64,000 nt of DNA from an uncultured Bacillota bacterium (GTDB lineage Bacteria; Bacillota; Clostridia; Christensenellales; QAND01). Positions within the stretch are counted from its first letter, which is position 1. Each line of letters starts with the position of its first letter. The DNA lies in the NCBI GenBank assembly GCA_905188085.1, contig CAJJKN010000007.1, forward strand, positions 1-64,000. Reading direction: 5' to 3'. Both the position numbers and the translations under genes were made by a program. A model generated the notes under the pieces. The model did no database searches. It had not been told where the DNA came from and saw only the letters and a program-made list of their open reading frames with translations. This document shows positions 1 to 7,259 of this stretch, in pieces.

Positions 1-55
1 CAATCGTCCCGATATTTACATGCGGTTTTGTCCGTTCAAATTTTCCCTTCGCCAT
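1..55 (-). CDS. tuf: Elongation factor Tu, N-terminal fragment
   Basis: The reverse complement reads MAKGKFERTKPHVNIGTI, the near-invariant first 18 residues of bacterial EF-Tu, the GTPase that brings aminoacyl-tRNA to the ribosome. The gene runs off the left edge, so only the start is visible. A GGGAGGA Shine-Dalgarno lies 7-8 bases before the ATG. It follows tRNA-Gly by about 50 bases and probably shares its promoter at 208-236. Confidence 0.95.
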   Translation of the reverse strand, partial: MAKGKFERTKPHVNIGTI

Positions 56-102
56 CGGTACATTCCTCCCTATTGGGTTTTTAGATTTTGGTTTTTTAGA
101 GT

Positions 103-176
103 TGGAGCGGGTGATGGGAATCGAACCCACGTAGCCGGCTTGGGAAGCCGGTGCTCTACCATTGAGCTACACCCGC
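103..176 (-). tRNA. tRNA-Gly (anticodon CCC), CCA encoded
   Basis: A full cloverleaf folds on the minus strand: acceptor stem GCGGGTG/CACCCGC, D arm GCTC/GAGC, anticodon stem CCGGC/GCCGG around loop TTCCCAA (anticodon CCC, reading GGG), and T arm with GGTTCGATTCC. The discriminator is U, usual for glycine tRNAs, and the CCA tail is encoded. It lies between sigH and tuf and is probably transcribed with tuf. Confidence 0.96.
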
Positions 177-207
177 ACACATGTATCCCTTTGTTACACG
201 CGCCCAT

Positions 208-236
208 ATTTTAATTCACCCGCGGCGTTTTGTCAA
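208..236 (-). promoter_or_regulatory. Sigma-A promoter for tRNA-Gly and tuf
   Basis: The minus strand has TTGACA (231-236), a 17-base spacer and TAAAAT (208-213). The predicted start is about 25 bases before the tRNA. This suggests that tRNA-Gly and tuf start a new transcript separate from sigH. Confidence 0.8.
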
Positions 237-251
237 TGTTTCTGAGCATAA

Positions 252-842
252 TCAACGAAAACTTGCCAATTTATTCTTAATTCTCTGCAAAGCATTGTCC
301 ACGCTCTTCTCCGGTTTGCCCAAAGCCGCGGCAATTTGCTGATACGATTCGCCCGAAATATGGCGTAGCAACACTTCAAATTCCAGCTCGCTCAGCGTGG
401 TCCGCATGGCGTTTTGCACTTCGTCTATGCGCTGCCTTTGCAGTAAAATCGCTTCCGGGTCTTCCTCTTCCGGCCCGGGCAGGGTATCTTTGAGCGCATG
501 CTGCCCGTCCGTTTTTGCTTCAAAGGAAACAAATTCGTTGAGCAATTGGTGCTTTTGTCGGGTGGAGGCTTTCACCGCGGAAATCACCTGCCGGGTAATG
601 CACAGTTCGGCAAAGGTGAAAAACCCGGCCTTTTGCGCATCGTAGCCGCGAATGGCCTTAAACAAACCCACCATGCCCTCCTGCACCAAATCCTCAGCAT
701 CTGCGCCCGGCATATAATAGGTAGCGGCCCTGGCGCGCACCAGCGGCTTGTAGCGTTCCAATAGGCATTCTTCCGCCCAGGGTTCCCGTTTGGCCCGTTT
801 TGCCAGTTCTTCATCGGACAATTTTTCCGCCCGTCCGCTCAT
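252..842 (-). CDS. sigH: RNA polymerase sporulation sigma factor SigH
   Basis: 196 residues of the sigma-70 family. Region 2 (about 25-95) includes the segment DLVQEGMVGLFKAIRGYD, and a C-terminal region 4 helix-turn-helix lies at about 145-196. SigH (Spo0H) directs early sporulation and stationary-phase transcription. The assignment rests on the SigH-like sequence and on location: it follows rlmB and yacP as in Bacillus. Its start overlaps the yacP stop by four bases (ATGA), so translation is probably coupled. It is somewhat shorter than the Bacillus protein (about 218). Confidence 0.9.
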   Translation of the reverse strand: MSGRAEKLSDEELAKRAKREPWAEECLLERYKPLVRARAATYYMPGADAEDLVQEGMVGLFKAIRGYDAQKAGFFTFAELCITRQVISAVKASTRQKHQLLNEFVSFEAKTDGQHALKDTLPGPEEEDPEAILLQRQRIDEVQNAMRTTLSELEFEVLLRHISGESYQQIAAALGKPEKSVDNALQRIKNKLASFR

Positions 843-1357
843 AAAGTCTCCTTTCCCTTTTCCGGCACGCGGATGCGTTCCAGCGCCTCCAGCGTATCGC
901 CGTCCAAATGATGAAACAAATATCCTTTGCGCAGGTTATTTTGATGCATTTTCTGCCGCTGCTTTTTGGTATGGACCAGCATGTCCGCCAGTTCTTTTGC
1001 GCTCATCCTCAGCGCGCCCATCCCCAAAATCATATGCTGTTCCATGCCGTCGCCCGTGGCCACGCGCACGGTCCGCTTTTGCCCGGCCGCCAGCGCGCAC
1101 TGCCTTTCTATATATTGGTCCGCTGTTTCATCCGCCTGGGTATACACCACGCGAATTCCGCTTACCTGTTCGCAGCTGCCCTTGTTTTGCTTTACATGAT
1201 GGCCGTCAAACACCAGCACAATCTCCGTATCGGTAAAGCCCGCAAAATCCGCCAGCTCGTCCGCCAAACGGTCGCGGGCATGGTCAACAGACAGCCCTTC
1301 TTTATTCTCCCTGGCGCCCAATATATTATAGCCGTCCACGAACCAAAGCTCTTTCAT
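839..1357 (-). CDS. YacP/Rae1 family NYN-domain ribonuclease
   Basis: 172 residues with the NYN (PIN-like) fold: an N-terminal FVDGYNILGA strand carrying the first acidic residue, IVLVFDGHH near residue 50, and a C-terminal basic tail. In Bacillus the orthologue YacP (Rae1) is a ribosome-associated endonuclease that cuts mRNA in the A site; the same role is inferred here. The gene lies two bases after rlmB and overlaps sigH by four bases, the conserved rlmB-yacP-sigH order. Confidence 0.88.
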   Translation of the reverse strand: MKELWFVDGYNILGARENKEGLSVDHARDRLADELADFAGFTDTEIVLVFDGHHVKQNKGSCEQVSGIRVVYTQADETADQYIERQCALAAGQKRTVRVATGDGMEQHMILGMGALRMSAKELADMLVHTKKQRQKMHQNNLRKGYLFHHLDGDTLEALERIRVPEKGKETL

Positions 1358-1359
1358 CT

Positions 1360-2118
1360 TCAGCCCCCGATGCGTTGGCGCAGCACTTCATAGATCAACA
1401 CCGTGGCCGCGCACGAAGCGTTCAGCGATTCCGTCTTGCCTTTCAGCGGAATGCCCACCATAAAATCGCATTTCTGTTCGGTCAAATGCGCCAGCCCGTC
1501 CCCTTCGCTGCCGATGCAAAGGGCCAAGGCGCCTTTTAAGTTCGCCCGGTTGCAGTCCGGCGCGCCGGCAGCCGTGCCCGCAACCCACAGGCCGTATTCT
1601 TTCAATTGATCCAGCGTGGCCGCCAAGTTTGTCACCCGCGCCACGCCGATATGCGCCGCAGCGCCGCTGGAGGCTCTAAACGCCGTAGCGGACAAGCCCG
1701 CGCTTCTCCGTTTCGGAATGATGATGCCGTGCGCGCCCAGCGCCTCGGCACTGCGCATAATCGCCCCCATGTTATGCGGGTCCGTAATGCCGTCCAGCAC
1801 GATGATCAGCGGATCTTCGCCCTTTCTGGCCGCCACGCGCAGCAGGTCTTCCACCTCCACATACGCCGCCGCGGACAATTGAATCACAATGCCCTGGTGG
1901 TTTGGCGTGCGCCCCTCTTCTTTGGGGCAAAGGAAAGACATCCGCTTTTCGTCCACTTCCAAAATCGGCACCTTCATCGCCTTTAATTGCCCGATCAACG
2001 GCAGCACCGCGCCCTGCGCTTTGCAGGTGTAGGCCCGCTCGATGGGCATGCCGGCGCGCAGCGCTTCTTTCACCGGGTTGATCCCGTAGATCACTTCCAC
2101 TGTCTGTTGTTCCTGCAT
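1360..2118 (-). CDS. rlmB: 23S rRNA (guanosine-2'-O-)-methyltransferase RlmB
   Basis: 252 residues of the SpoU/TrmH (SPOUT) family. An N-terminal substrate-binding domain (1-75, starting VIYGINPVKEALRAG) is followed by the knotted methyltransferase domain with motif 1 (DPHNMGAIMRSAEALG), motif 2 (LCIGSEGDGL) and motif 3 (IPLKGKTESLNASCAATV). RlmB methylates the ribose of G2251 (E. coli numbering) in 23S rRNA. Its start overlaps the thyX stop by one base. TrmH-type tRNA methylation is the alternative, but length and context favour RlmB. Confidence 0.9.
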   Translation of the reverse strand: MQEQQTVEVIYGINPVKEALRAGMPIERAYTCKAQGAVLPLIGQLKAMKVPILEVDEKRMSFLCPKEEGRTPNHQGIVIQLSAAAYVEVEDLLRVAARKGEDPLIIVLDGITDPHNMGAIMRSAEALGAHGIIIPKRRSAGLSATAFRASSGAAAHIGVARVTNLAATLDQLKEYGLWVAGTAAGAPDCNRANLKGALALCIGSEGDGLAHLTEQKCDFMVGIPLKGKTESLNASCAATVLIYEVLRQRIGG

Positions 2119-2849
2119 TAAAGTGCCTCCCGTTTTTTCCGTACCTGTTCCGCTTTCCCGCAGGACATTTTCCCTTCCGGGCAGCCGCCGCGAATACAGC
2201 CCGGGCCGCTGTTTTTAAACAGCGCCGGTGCCGCCTGCTGGCATAGTTTTAACATCTCCCACGCCAGCGCGCGGATTTCCCATTGCGCCCGGTTGCAGCA
2301 GCGCAGGGAGAAAAAGTGCATCAGCTCCCTTGCATTCATCGTTACCACCATGCGCGTTTCGCACGCATTGGGCAGCACAAAGCGCGCATCCTCGTTGCTC
2401 TTTTCCCCGGCCGCGCCCAGTTTTTCCTGCCATTGGTTGTACCATTGCTGCATGGTACACATCTGCCTGTCATATTCTTCCACCGCCTCGGGCCCCAGTG
2501 CCTCTATGGCAGGCGGCAAAATATAGGAAAAGCAGCCCTCCTGTTTGGCCTGGGAAACATAGCGCTGGCTCTGCACGGAAAAGCTGGCAATTCTGTGCCG
2601 CGTAATCTGCGCCAAAAGCGCGCGCGATACCCCCTCTATGGCAAAGGTGAAGCTGGCATGCTCGATGGGCGATAAATGCCCCATATCCACAATGCGCTGC
2701 AAATATTTTGTCTGGTCCTTTTCCGATACGCCCTGGCTCAGCGTTTCCACGTCGGCCGAAGAATAGCAAATTCTGGCGCCCATCGCCACCACTTCCGCAG
2801 GAAGCGGCGTATGGCTCAGCAGTTTCACTTTTAAGTTTGTTTTGCCCAT
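2118..2849 (-). CDS. thyX: Flavin-dependent thymidylate synthase ThyX
   Basis: 243 residues. The ThyX signature RHRIASFSVQSQRY (family pattern RHRx7S) is near residue 78, and a second conserved stretch with NARELMHFFSLRCC lies near 175. ThyX makes dTMP from dUMP using FAD, NADPH and methylene-tetrahydrofolate. I chose the ATG at 2849 because GGGAGGA lies upstream; an in-frame ATG at 2867 would place the SD inside the coding region. The start overlaps mrnC by 19 bases, so the genes are probably co-translated. Confidence 0.95.
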   Translation of the reverse strand: MGKTNLKVKLLSHTPLPAEVVAMGARICYSSADVETLSQGVSEKDQTKYLQRIVDMGHLSPIEHASFTFAIEGVSRALLAQITRHRIASFSVQSQRYVSQAKQEGCFSYILPPAIEALGPEAVEEYDRQMCTMQQWYNQWQEKLGAAGEKSNEDARFVLPNACETRMVVTMNARELMHFFSLRCCNRAQWEIRALAWEMLKLCQQAAPALFKNSGPGCIRGGCPEGKMSCGKAEQVRKKREAL

Positions 2850-3247
2850 GATTCCAATTCCTCCCATGTCAGTTCACGCGCTTTGTCCAATACATAGTTT
2901 AAGCGCTCGTCCTTTTGCTGTAAATATAGATATCCCAGCACCGCTTCAAAGCCCGTGGCCGCGCGGTAGTCTGCGATGTTTGCATGCTTGGGCACGGTGG
3001 CGTTGTGCATATTGCGCCCCCGGCGAAAAACAGAAGCTTCCTCTTCGGTCAGCTCGTCCATAATCCGCTTTACGGTATACGCCTGGGCGCTTGCGCGCAC
3101 CAGATGCGTGGCACGCCTGTGCAGTTCATGCGTGGTGTGCCCCGGGTATTGCGCCACCAGATGGCTGCGCACATACATTTCATATACCGTATCTCCCAAA
3201 TACGCCAGCGTCAGCGGCGAAATCCGGCTCCATTCGTCTTTTGTCAA
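2831..3247 (-). CDS. mrnC: Mini-ribonuclease III (23S rRNA maturation)
   Basis: 138 residues: an RNase III catalytic domain with no double-stranded RNA-binding domain. Signature segments are LAYLGDTVYEMYVR (about 13-26) and DYRAATGFEAVLGYL (about 93-107), carrying the acidic residues. Mini-III trims the termini of 23S rRNA in Bacillus. It sits between cwlD and thyX. Bacillus has cysS-mrnC-rlmB; here several genes are interposed. Confidence 0.95.
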   Translation of the reverse strand: MTKDEWSRISPLTLAYLGDTVYEMYVRSHLVAQYPGHTTHELHRRATHLVRASAQAYTVKRIMDELTEEEASVFRRGRNMHNATVPKHANIADYRAATGFEAVLGYLYLQQKDERLNYVLDKARELTWEELESWAKQT

Positions 3248-3263
3248 TGCTTTCTCCTATCTT

Positions 3264-3956
3264 TTACGGCTGCGCCGCGCCGCCCGTAATCGGCAGCGCC
3301 TGACAAACCGCCTCGGCAATGGCTTTGGCAATGGCCTGCTGCCCCGCTTTTTCCTGCAGCATCTTTTCCTCTTTGCTATAAGAGAGAAAGCCGCACTCCA
3401 CAATCAAAATCGGCATCTCTCCGCTTTTTAGGATAAACATGCTGTTGTCCGCCGTGGTCTTGCGCGGCCGCGCGGGCTTTACGGCCTGGTTCAGTTTTTC
3501 CAATACGATTTCCGCAATGCGCTGCCCTTCGCTGCTCTGCGCATAGTAGAGCACCATCGGCGCATACGCCGTGCGGTCCGGGTTGCTGTTCTGGTGAATG
3601 CTCAACACCAAGTCCGCTCCGCTGTTTTGTATCATCTTCCTGCGCTGTTCCAAATCCGCCCGTTTGGAATCGGCCAGTTCTATATCCTCTTCGCGCGTCA
3701 TCATCACCCGATAGCCGCGCTGCTCCAGTTCCGCTTTCAACAATTTTGAAATGGCCAGGTTGATCTGTTTTTCCTCCACCTTTGTTTCACTGCCGATGGC
3801 GCCCGGGTCAAAGCCGCCATGGCCGGGATCGATCAGAACACACGGCACGGTATACACCCGCGCCTGCACGGCCAAATCCCTGCCCGCCGCCGTCATGCCG
3901 ATGATAAACAGAAGGCACAGGCAGGCAAACCATTTCCTTTTTTGCGTTTTCATCAT
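3264..3956 (-). CDS. cwlD: N-acetylmuramoyl-L-alanine amidase CwlD (spore cortex)
   Basis: 230 residues. A hydrophobic N-terminal signal/anchor (about 8-28) precedes an Amidase_3 domain with zinc ligands in DPGHGGFDPGA, the EEKQINLAI segment and LSIHQNS, and the catalytic glutamate in IVECGFLS. CwlD removes peptide side chains so that muramic-delta-lactam can form in the spore cortex. The length and single catalytic domain match CwlD rather than vegetative amidases. Two ATGs are adjacent (3956 and 3953); the second has the better SD spacing. A DnaA-box cluster lies upstream. Confidence 0.88.
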   Translation of the reverse strand: MMKTQKRKWFACLCLLFIIGMTAAGRDLAVQARVYTVPCVLIDPGHGGFDPGAIGSETKVEEKQINLAISKLLKAELEQRGYRVMMTREEDIELADSKRADLEQRRKMIQNSGADLVLSIHQNSNPDRTAYAPMVLYYAQSSEGQRIAEIVLEKLNQAVKPARPRKTTADNSMFILKSGEMPILIVECGFLSYSKEEKMLQEKAGQQAIAKAIAEAVCQALPITGGAAQP

Positions 3957-4083
3957 TCACTCCCCTTCACGGAAAAACCGTTGACAATTTTTCTTTCCCC
4001 GGCGGTTTTTTCGGTTTTAAAAAAAGGAGCGAAATCTGTAATTTTTCTGTAATTTTTGGATAAAACGCCGTATATGCAGCATG

Positions 4084-4156
4084 TTATGCACAGTTTCCAC
4101 AGGGTTATCCACAGTTTTGGGGGCTTTCACCCCTCTTTCCATCGTAGTTATCCACA
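4084..4156. promoter_or_regulatory. Cluster of DnaA boxes
   Basis: Two perfect TTATCCACA boxes (4105-4113 and 4148-4156), one near-consensus TTATGCACA (4084-4092) and a degenerate GTTTCCACA (4093-4101) all have the same orientation within 73 bases. An AT-rich stretch with a repeated TGTAATTTTT lies just left (about 4037-4058). It sits in the 314-base gap between tsaD and cwlD. No dnaA, dnaN, rpmH or parA is nearby, so this is more likely a DnaA-binding or titration cluster, or DnaA control of cwlD, than oriC. Confidence 0.7.
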
Positions 4157-4233
4157 ACATTCTCAATGAATAAAATTCTTTGTTCTATTCACGCGTTTGC
4201 GGTTTTTCATGCTCCGTGCTTTGTTCTTTTCGC

Positions 4234-4264
4234 ATGTAAACATATTTATATTTATTGTTTACAT
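4234..4264. repeat. Inverted repeat, possible operator
   Basis: ATGTAAACA (4234-4242) and its exact complement TGTTTACAT (4256-4264) are separated by 13 AT-only bases. It lies just past the tsaD stop codon and upstream of cwlD. The arms are too AT-rich and lack the U tract of an intrinsic terminator, so a protein-binding site is the more likely role. Confidence 0.5.
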
Positions 4265-4270
4265 ATGGTT

Positions 4271-5293
4271 TTACAATGTTTCCTTCCAATATGGAAGCGT
4301 TAACGATGGATCTGCGTTCAACGAAAAATCGCTGCGTTCCCCTGCCGCCAATCTGCGTCTGGCTGCCTCTGCAATCATCACGGCATTATCCGTACAATAC
4401 CCCTTTTCCGGCAGATATACCGCCAGGTGCTCTGCCCGGCCGCGCAGCGTTGCCTCTTCGCGCAGTGCGCCGTTGGCGCACACGCCGCCCGCCATACTCA
4501 GGGTATGAACCTTTCTCTGTTTACATGCCTTAATGGCGTTTGTCAAAAGAAAATCAATACAGCTGGCCTGAAAAGAGGCCGCCATATCCTCTTTTTGAAT
4601 TGTCTGCCCCGTCTGCTCTGCCCGGTGCAGGGTGTTGATCACCGCGGTTTTCAGCCCGGAAAAGCTGAAATCGAACGGGTTTTCACAGCGAGGCCTTGTA
4701 AATTTATAGGCCGTTGCATCGCCGGTTTTGGCCAGCTTTTCAATCATCGGCCCGCCCGGATACGGCAGCCCCAGCGCCCGCGCCGCCTTGTCAAACGCTT
4801 CGCCGGCCGCGTCGTCCCTCGTTTGCCCCAGCAGATGATATTTGCCAAAATCCTCCACATATACCAGCGTTGTATGCCCACCCGAAACAATCAAACACAC
4901 ATACGGCGGCTGCAAATCCGGATGGCTCACATGGTTTGCCATCAAATGGCCCTCTATATGGTTTATGCCCAAAATCGGCTTTTCCAGCGCATACGCCAGC
5001 CCTTTGGCATAGTTGATGCCGCACAGCAGCGCTCCGGACAACCCGGGCCCATAGGTGCAGGCAAAATAATCAATATCCTGCAGCGTACAGCCCGCCTGCT
5101 CTACCGCCTGCTCCACCACCGTGGGCAGCGCCTGAATATGCTGCCGGCTGGCAATTTCCGGCACCACGCCGCCATAAAGCGCATGCGTGGCAATCTGGGA
5201 AGCTATGATGTTGCTTTCCACCTTGCCGTCCATCGTCATCACACAGGCCGCCGTCTCATCGCAAGACGATTCAATGGCCAACAATCGCTTCAT
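4271..5293 (-). CDS. tsaD: tRNA N6-adenosine threonylcarbamoyltransferase TsaD
   Basis: 340 residues, the normal length. The ASKHA-fold motifs are visible: N-terminal LAIESSCDETAACV, the metal-binding HIEGHLMANH (about 110-120) and SGGHTTLVYV. TsaD works with TsaB, TsaC and TsaE to form t6A37 on ANN-reading tRNAs; the partners are not in the window. The start overlaps the upstream membrane-protein gene by 23 bases. Confidence 0.96.
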   Translation of the reverse strand: MKRLLAIESSCDETAACVMTMDGKVESNIIASQIATHALYGGVVPEIASRQHIQALPTVVEQAVEQAGCTLQDIDYFACTYGPGLSGALLCGINYAKGLAYALEKPILGINHIEGHLMANHVSHPDLQPPYVCLIVSGGHTTLVYVEDFGKYHLLGQTRDDAAGEAFDKAARALGLPYPGGPMIEKLAKTGDATAYKFTRPRCENPFDFSFSGLKTAVINTLHRAEQTGQTIQKEDMAASFQASCIDFLLTNAIKACKQRKVHTLSMAGGVCANGALREEATLRGRAEHLAVYLPEKGYCTDNAVMIAEAARRRLAAGERSDFSLNADPSLTLPYWKETL

Positions 5294-5996
5294 CTTTTTT
5301 CCCTTTCCTTTTTTGGCAAATGCACATCGTAAGCACTGCCAGCCCTATCCACAGCGCCAAAACCACTGCAAACCAAATCAATATTTTCAGCACAATGGCT
5401 GAGAAAAATTCCTCCGGCACCATTTGAATCAAAACGCTGGTGGCTGTGTTTAACAGCCATAGGTCGTTGGTGAAAAACACATGATGAAACTGCGTCCAAA
5501 ACCAGTTGAAATCCACCGCCGCCAGCGCGCCGCATACAATCGGCACGGCAAGCCCCAGAAAAAGGCCGATCAGCAGTTTTTTCATGCCGTCTGCCGGCGG
5601 TATGCGCAGGCAAAACGCCGCGATGACAAAGCCCACCGCCAAAAACGCCAGCCAATTGCGCACCGTCAGCATCAATTCATACAACGCCTGCACATCCACC
5701 ATATGTTTTACTTCCGTCTCGTCGGTAAACATCTGGGTTCTTATCCCGTCTTTTTCCACCACCAACGACAGATCATCTCTCTTGCCAGACATATAATCCA
5801 ACAAGACCGTCGTCGCCTCCATCAGTTCCTCCTCGGAAACGCCGATGGTCTCCGCCGTGCCCAGCTTTTTATATTGATGCCGGTAAAAGCGCTTGTCCAT
5901 CGCCGCGGTATCAATGCTGGTCAAAAGCGTGGCCAGCGTGATACATACGCCGGCCAACACCATGAAAATTCGTGCTATGGTAAGTTTTTTCCCCAT
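5271..5996 (-). CDS. TIGR01906/DUF1461 family integral membrane protein
   Basis: 241 residues with hydrophobic segments at about 8-28, 110-135, 143-165 and 200-225 and a long extracytoplasmic loop after the first one. The loop pattern (FYRHQYKKLGT, then VLLDYMSGKRDDL) matches the TIGR01906/DUF1461 family of Bacillota membrane proteins, whose function is unknown. It is translationally linked to tsaD and follows gcvT by ten bases. Confidence 0.8.
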   Translation of the reverse strand: MGKKLTIARIFMVLAGVCITLATLLTSIDTAAMDKRFYRHQYKKLGTAETIGVSEEELMEATTVLLDYMSGKRDDLSLVVEKDGIRTQMFTDETEVKHMVDVQALYELMLTVRNWLAFLAVGFVIAAFCLRIPPADGMKKLLIGLFLGLAVPIVCGALAAVDFNWFWTQFHHVFFTNDLWLLNTATSVLIQMVPEEFFSAIVLKILIWFAVVLALWIGLAVLTMCICQKRKGKKDEAIVGH

Positions 5997-6006
5997 GTTT
6001 GTTCCT

Positions 6007-7095
6007 TTAATACCGCTGCACAGTTTTGTAAAACGGCAACTTCACCATTTCGCAAGCCTGCTTTCCCCTGTCTGTTTCCACGGTAAACGCATGCTCCCTT
6101 TCCTCTAAAAACGAACGATTTACCAGCGCCATCGCCACGCCCTGCTGCAAATACAAGGCCAGGCCGGCGCTTGTTACCCGGCCGCACGGCGCGCCGTAAT
6201 CGTATACCACCGCGCCCGGCTGAGGCGTTTCGTCTCCCTCCATCACAAGGCCTATCAATTTTCTCGGCACCCCTTGCAGCACCTGCTGGTCCAGTGCGCG
6301 CCTGCCGACAAACTCGCCTTGCAGCGGCCGCACAAAGCATCCCAGCCCCGCTTCAAACGGCGTGATCTCCTCCGTCAGTTCTCTGCCGTAAACCGGCACG
6401 CCCGCCTCCAGCAGCAAAGACTGCCAGGCCTCCGTGCCGCAGGGAATGGGCTCATCCTCGTCGCTGGCGTCCAAAATTTCACGCCACAGCGAGGCCGCAG
6501 CGTCCGCCATGCAGAAAATCTCATAGGCAGATTCTCCCGAAAAGCCCACAGAGGCCACAAAGCACCGCCGCCCCACAACTTCTGTTTCTTTGCAGCGATA
6601 AGGCTTTTCCGGCAGCTGCTGGCAAATACAGGATAGAATATGCTTGCTGTGCGGGCCCTGCAAGGTAATTTGCGCGGTTTTCTCCGTCAAATCCATCACC
6701 TTGGCGCCCGGCAGCCCATGGTCTTTCAAATGTTGTAAGATCTTTGCCCTGTTTTGCGGGTGGATCGTCATCCCATAGGTGGTCTCGTTCCATTTGTATA
6801 CCACCACATCATCCATAATGCCGCCCTTTTCGTTGCAGATCAGCGTATAGGCGCAGTCCCCTTCCTGCATTTCAGATACGTCGTTTGTGGTAATACGCTG
6901 CACGGCCACCGCCGCATTGGGGCCGATGATCAACACCCGGGTCAGATAGCTTCTGTCAAACAGGCCGGATTTTTCCCGCACCGCCCTGTGCTCATCTTCC
7001 ACACCCAGATACTGCGATGGCAGGGCATAGCCTTTAAAACAGCCCATCTGTCCTCCCATGGCCATATGTTCTTGATATAGCGGCGTATGCTTCAT
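6007..7095 (-). CDS. gcvT: Aminomethyltransferase (glycine cleavage T protein family)
   Basis: 362 residues with both GcvT regions: an N-terminal folate-binding domain (ITTNDVSEMQEGDCAYTLICNEKGG split around 70-95, VGFSGESAYEIF near 195) and the C-terminal barrel (300-362). The T protein transfers the methylene carbon of glycine to tetrahydrofolate. No gcvH or gcvP is present here, so the rest of the system is elsewhere or this paralogue has another folate-dependent role. SD GAGGAG precedes the ATG. Confidence 0.85.
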   Translation of the reverse strand: MKHTPLYQEHMAMGGQMGCFKGYALPSQYLGVEDEHRAVREKSGLFDRSYLTRVLIIGPNAAVAVQRITTNDVSEMQEGDCAYTLICNEKGGIMDDVVVYKWNETTYGMTIHPQNRAKILQHLKDHGLPGAKVMDLTEKTAQITLQGPHSKHILSCICQQLPEKPYRCKETEVVGRRCFVASVGFSGESAYEIFCMADAAASLWREILDASDEDEPIPCGTEAWQSLLLEAGVPVYGRELTEEITPFEAGLGCFVRPLQGEFVGRRALDQQVLQGVPRKLIGLVMEGDETPQPGAVVYDYGAPCGRVTSAGLALYLQQGVAMALVNRSFLEEREHAFTVETDRGKQACEMVKLPFYKTVQRY

Positions 7096-7132
7096 TTCCT
7101 ACCACTCCTCTCCCAACATTTCCCGGTTATAC

Positions 7133-7160
7133 ATTGATATATAAGTATCAATCTATTATA
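7133..7160 (-). promoter_or_regulatory. Extended -10 promoter and palindrome upstream of gcvT
   Basis: On the minus strand TGATATAAT (-10 at 7155-7160 with a TGN extension) reads towards gcvT; the -35 is weak. Immediately downstream lies ATTGATA-N6-TATCAAT (7133-7152), a 7-base inverted repeat placed where a repressor would block initiation. The half-site spacing is wrong for FNR. Confidence 0.5.
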
Positions 7161-7216
7161 TCATACTCCATACGTAAGGCAAAGCACCCCGGCCGCGCGT
7201 CGTTTAGATTCTATGC

Positions 7217-7248
7217 AAAAAAAGAGGAACTGTTGCCGGTTCCTCTTT
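7217..7248 (-). terminator. Intrinsic terminator after cysS
   Basis: AAAGAGGAAC (7221-7230) pairs with GTTCCTCTTT (7239-7248) across an 8-base loop, and the minus-strand transcript then has a run of U. It ends the cysE-cysS transcript before gcvT. Confidence 0.85.
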
Positions 7249-7259
7249 CTGTTTGTCTC

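Noticed and set aside
2850..2867. ThyX start at 2867
   Set aside because: The SD GGGAGGA would lie within the first codons; the ATG at 2849 is correctly spaced.
4084..4156. oriC
   Set aside because: DnaA boxes are present, but dnaA, dnaN, rpmH, gidA and parA are absent and the boxes are few; a titration or regulatory cluster is more likely.
7133..7152. FNR site before gcvT
   Set aside because: The half-sites TTGAT/ATCAA are eight bases apart, not four as FNR needs.
6007..7160. Glycine riboswitch for gcvT
   Set aside because: The leader from the -10 to the start codon is only about 50 bases, too short for the aptamer.
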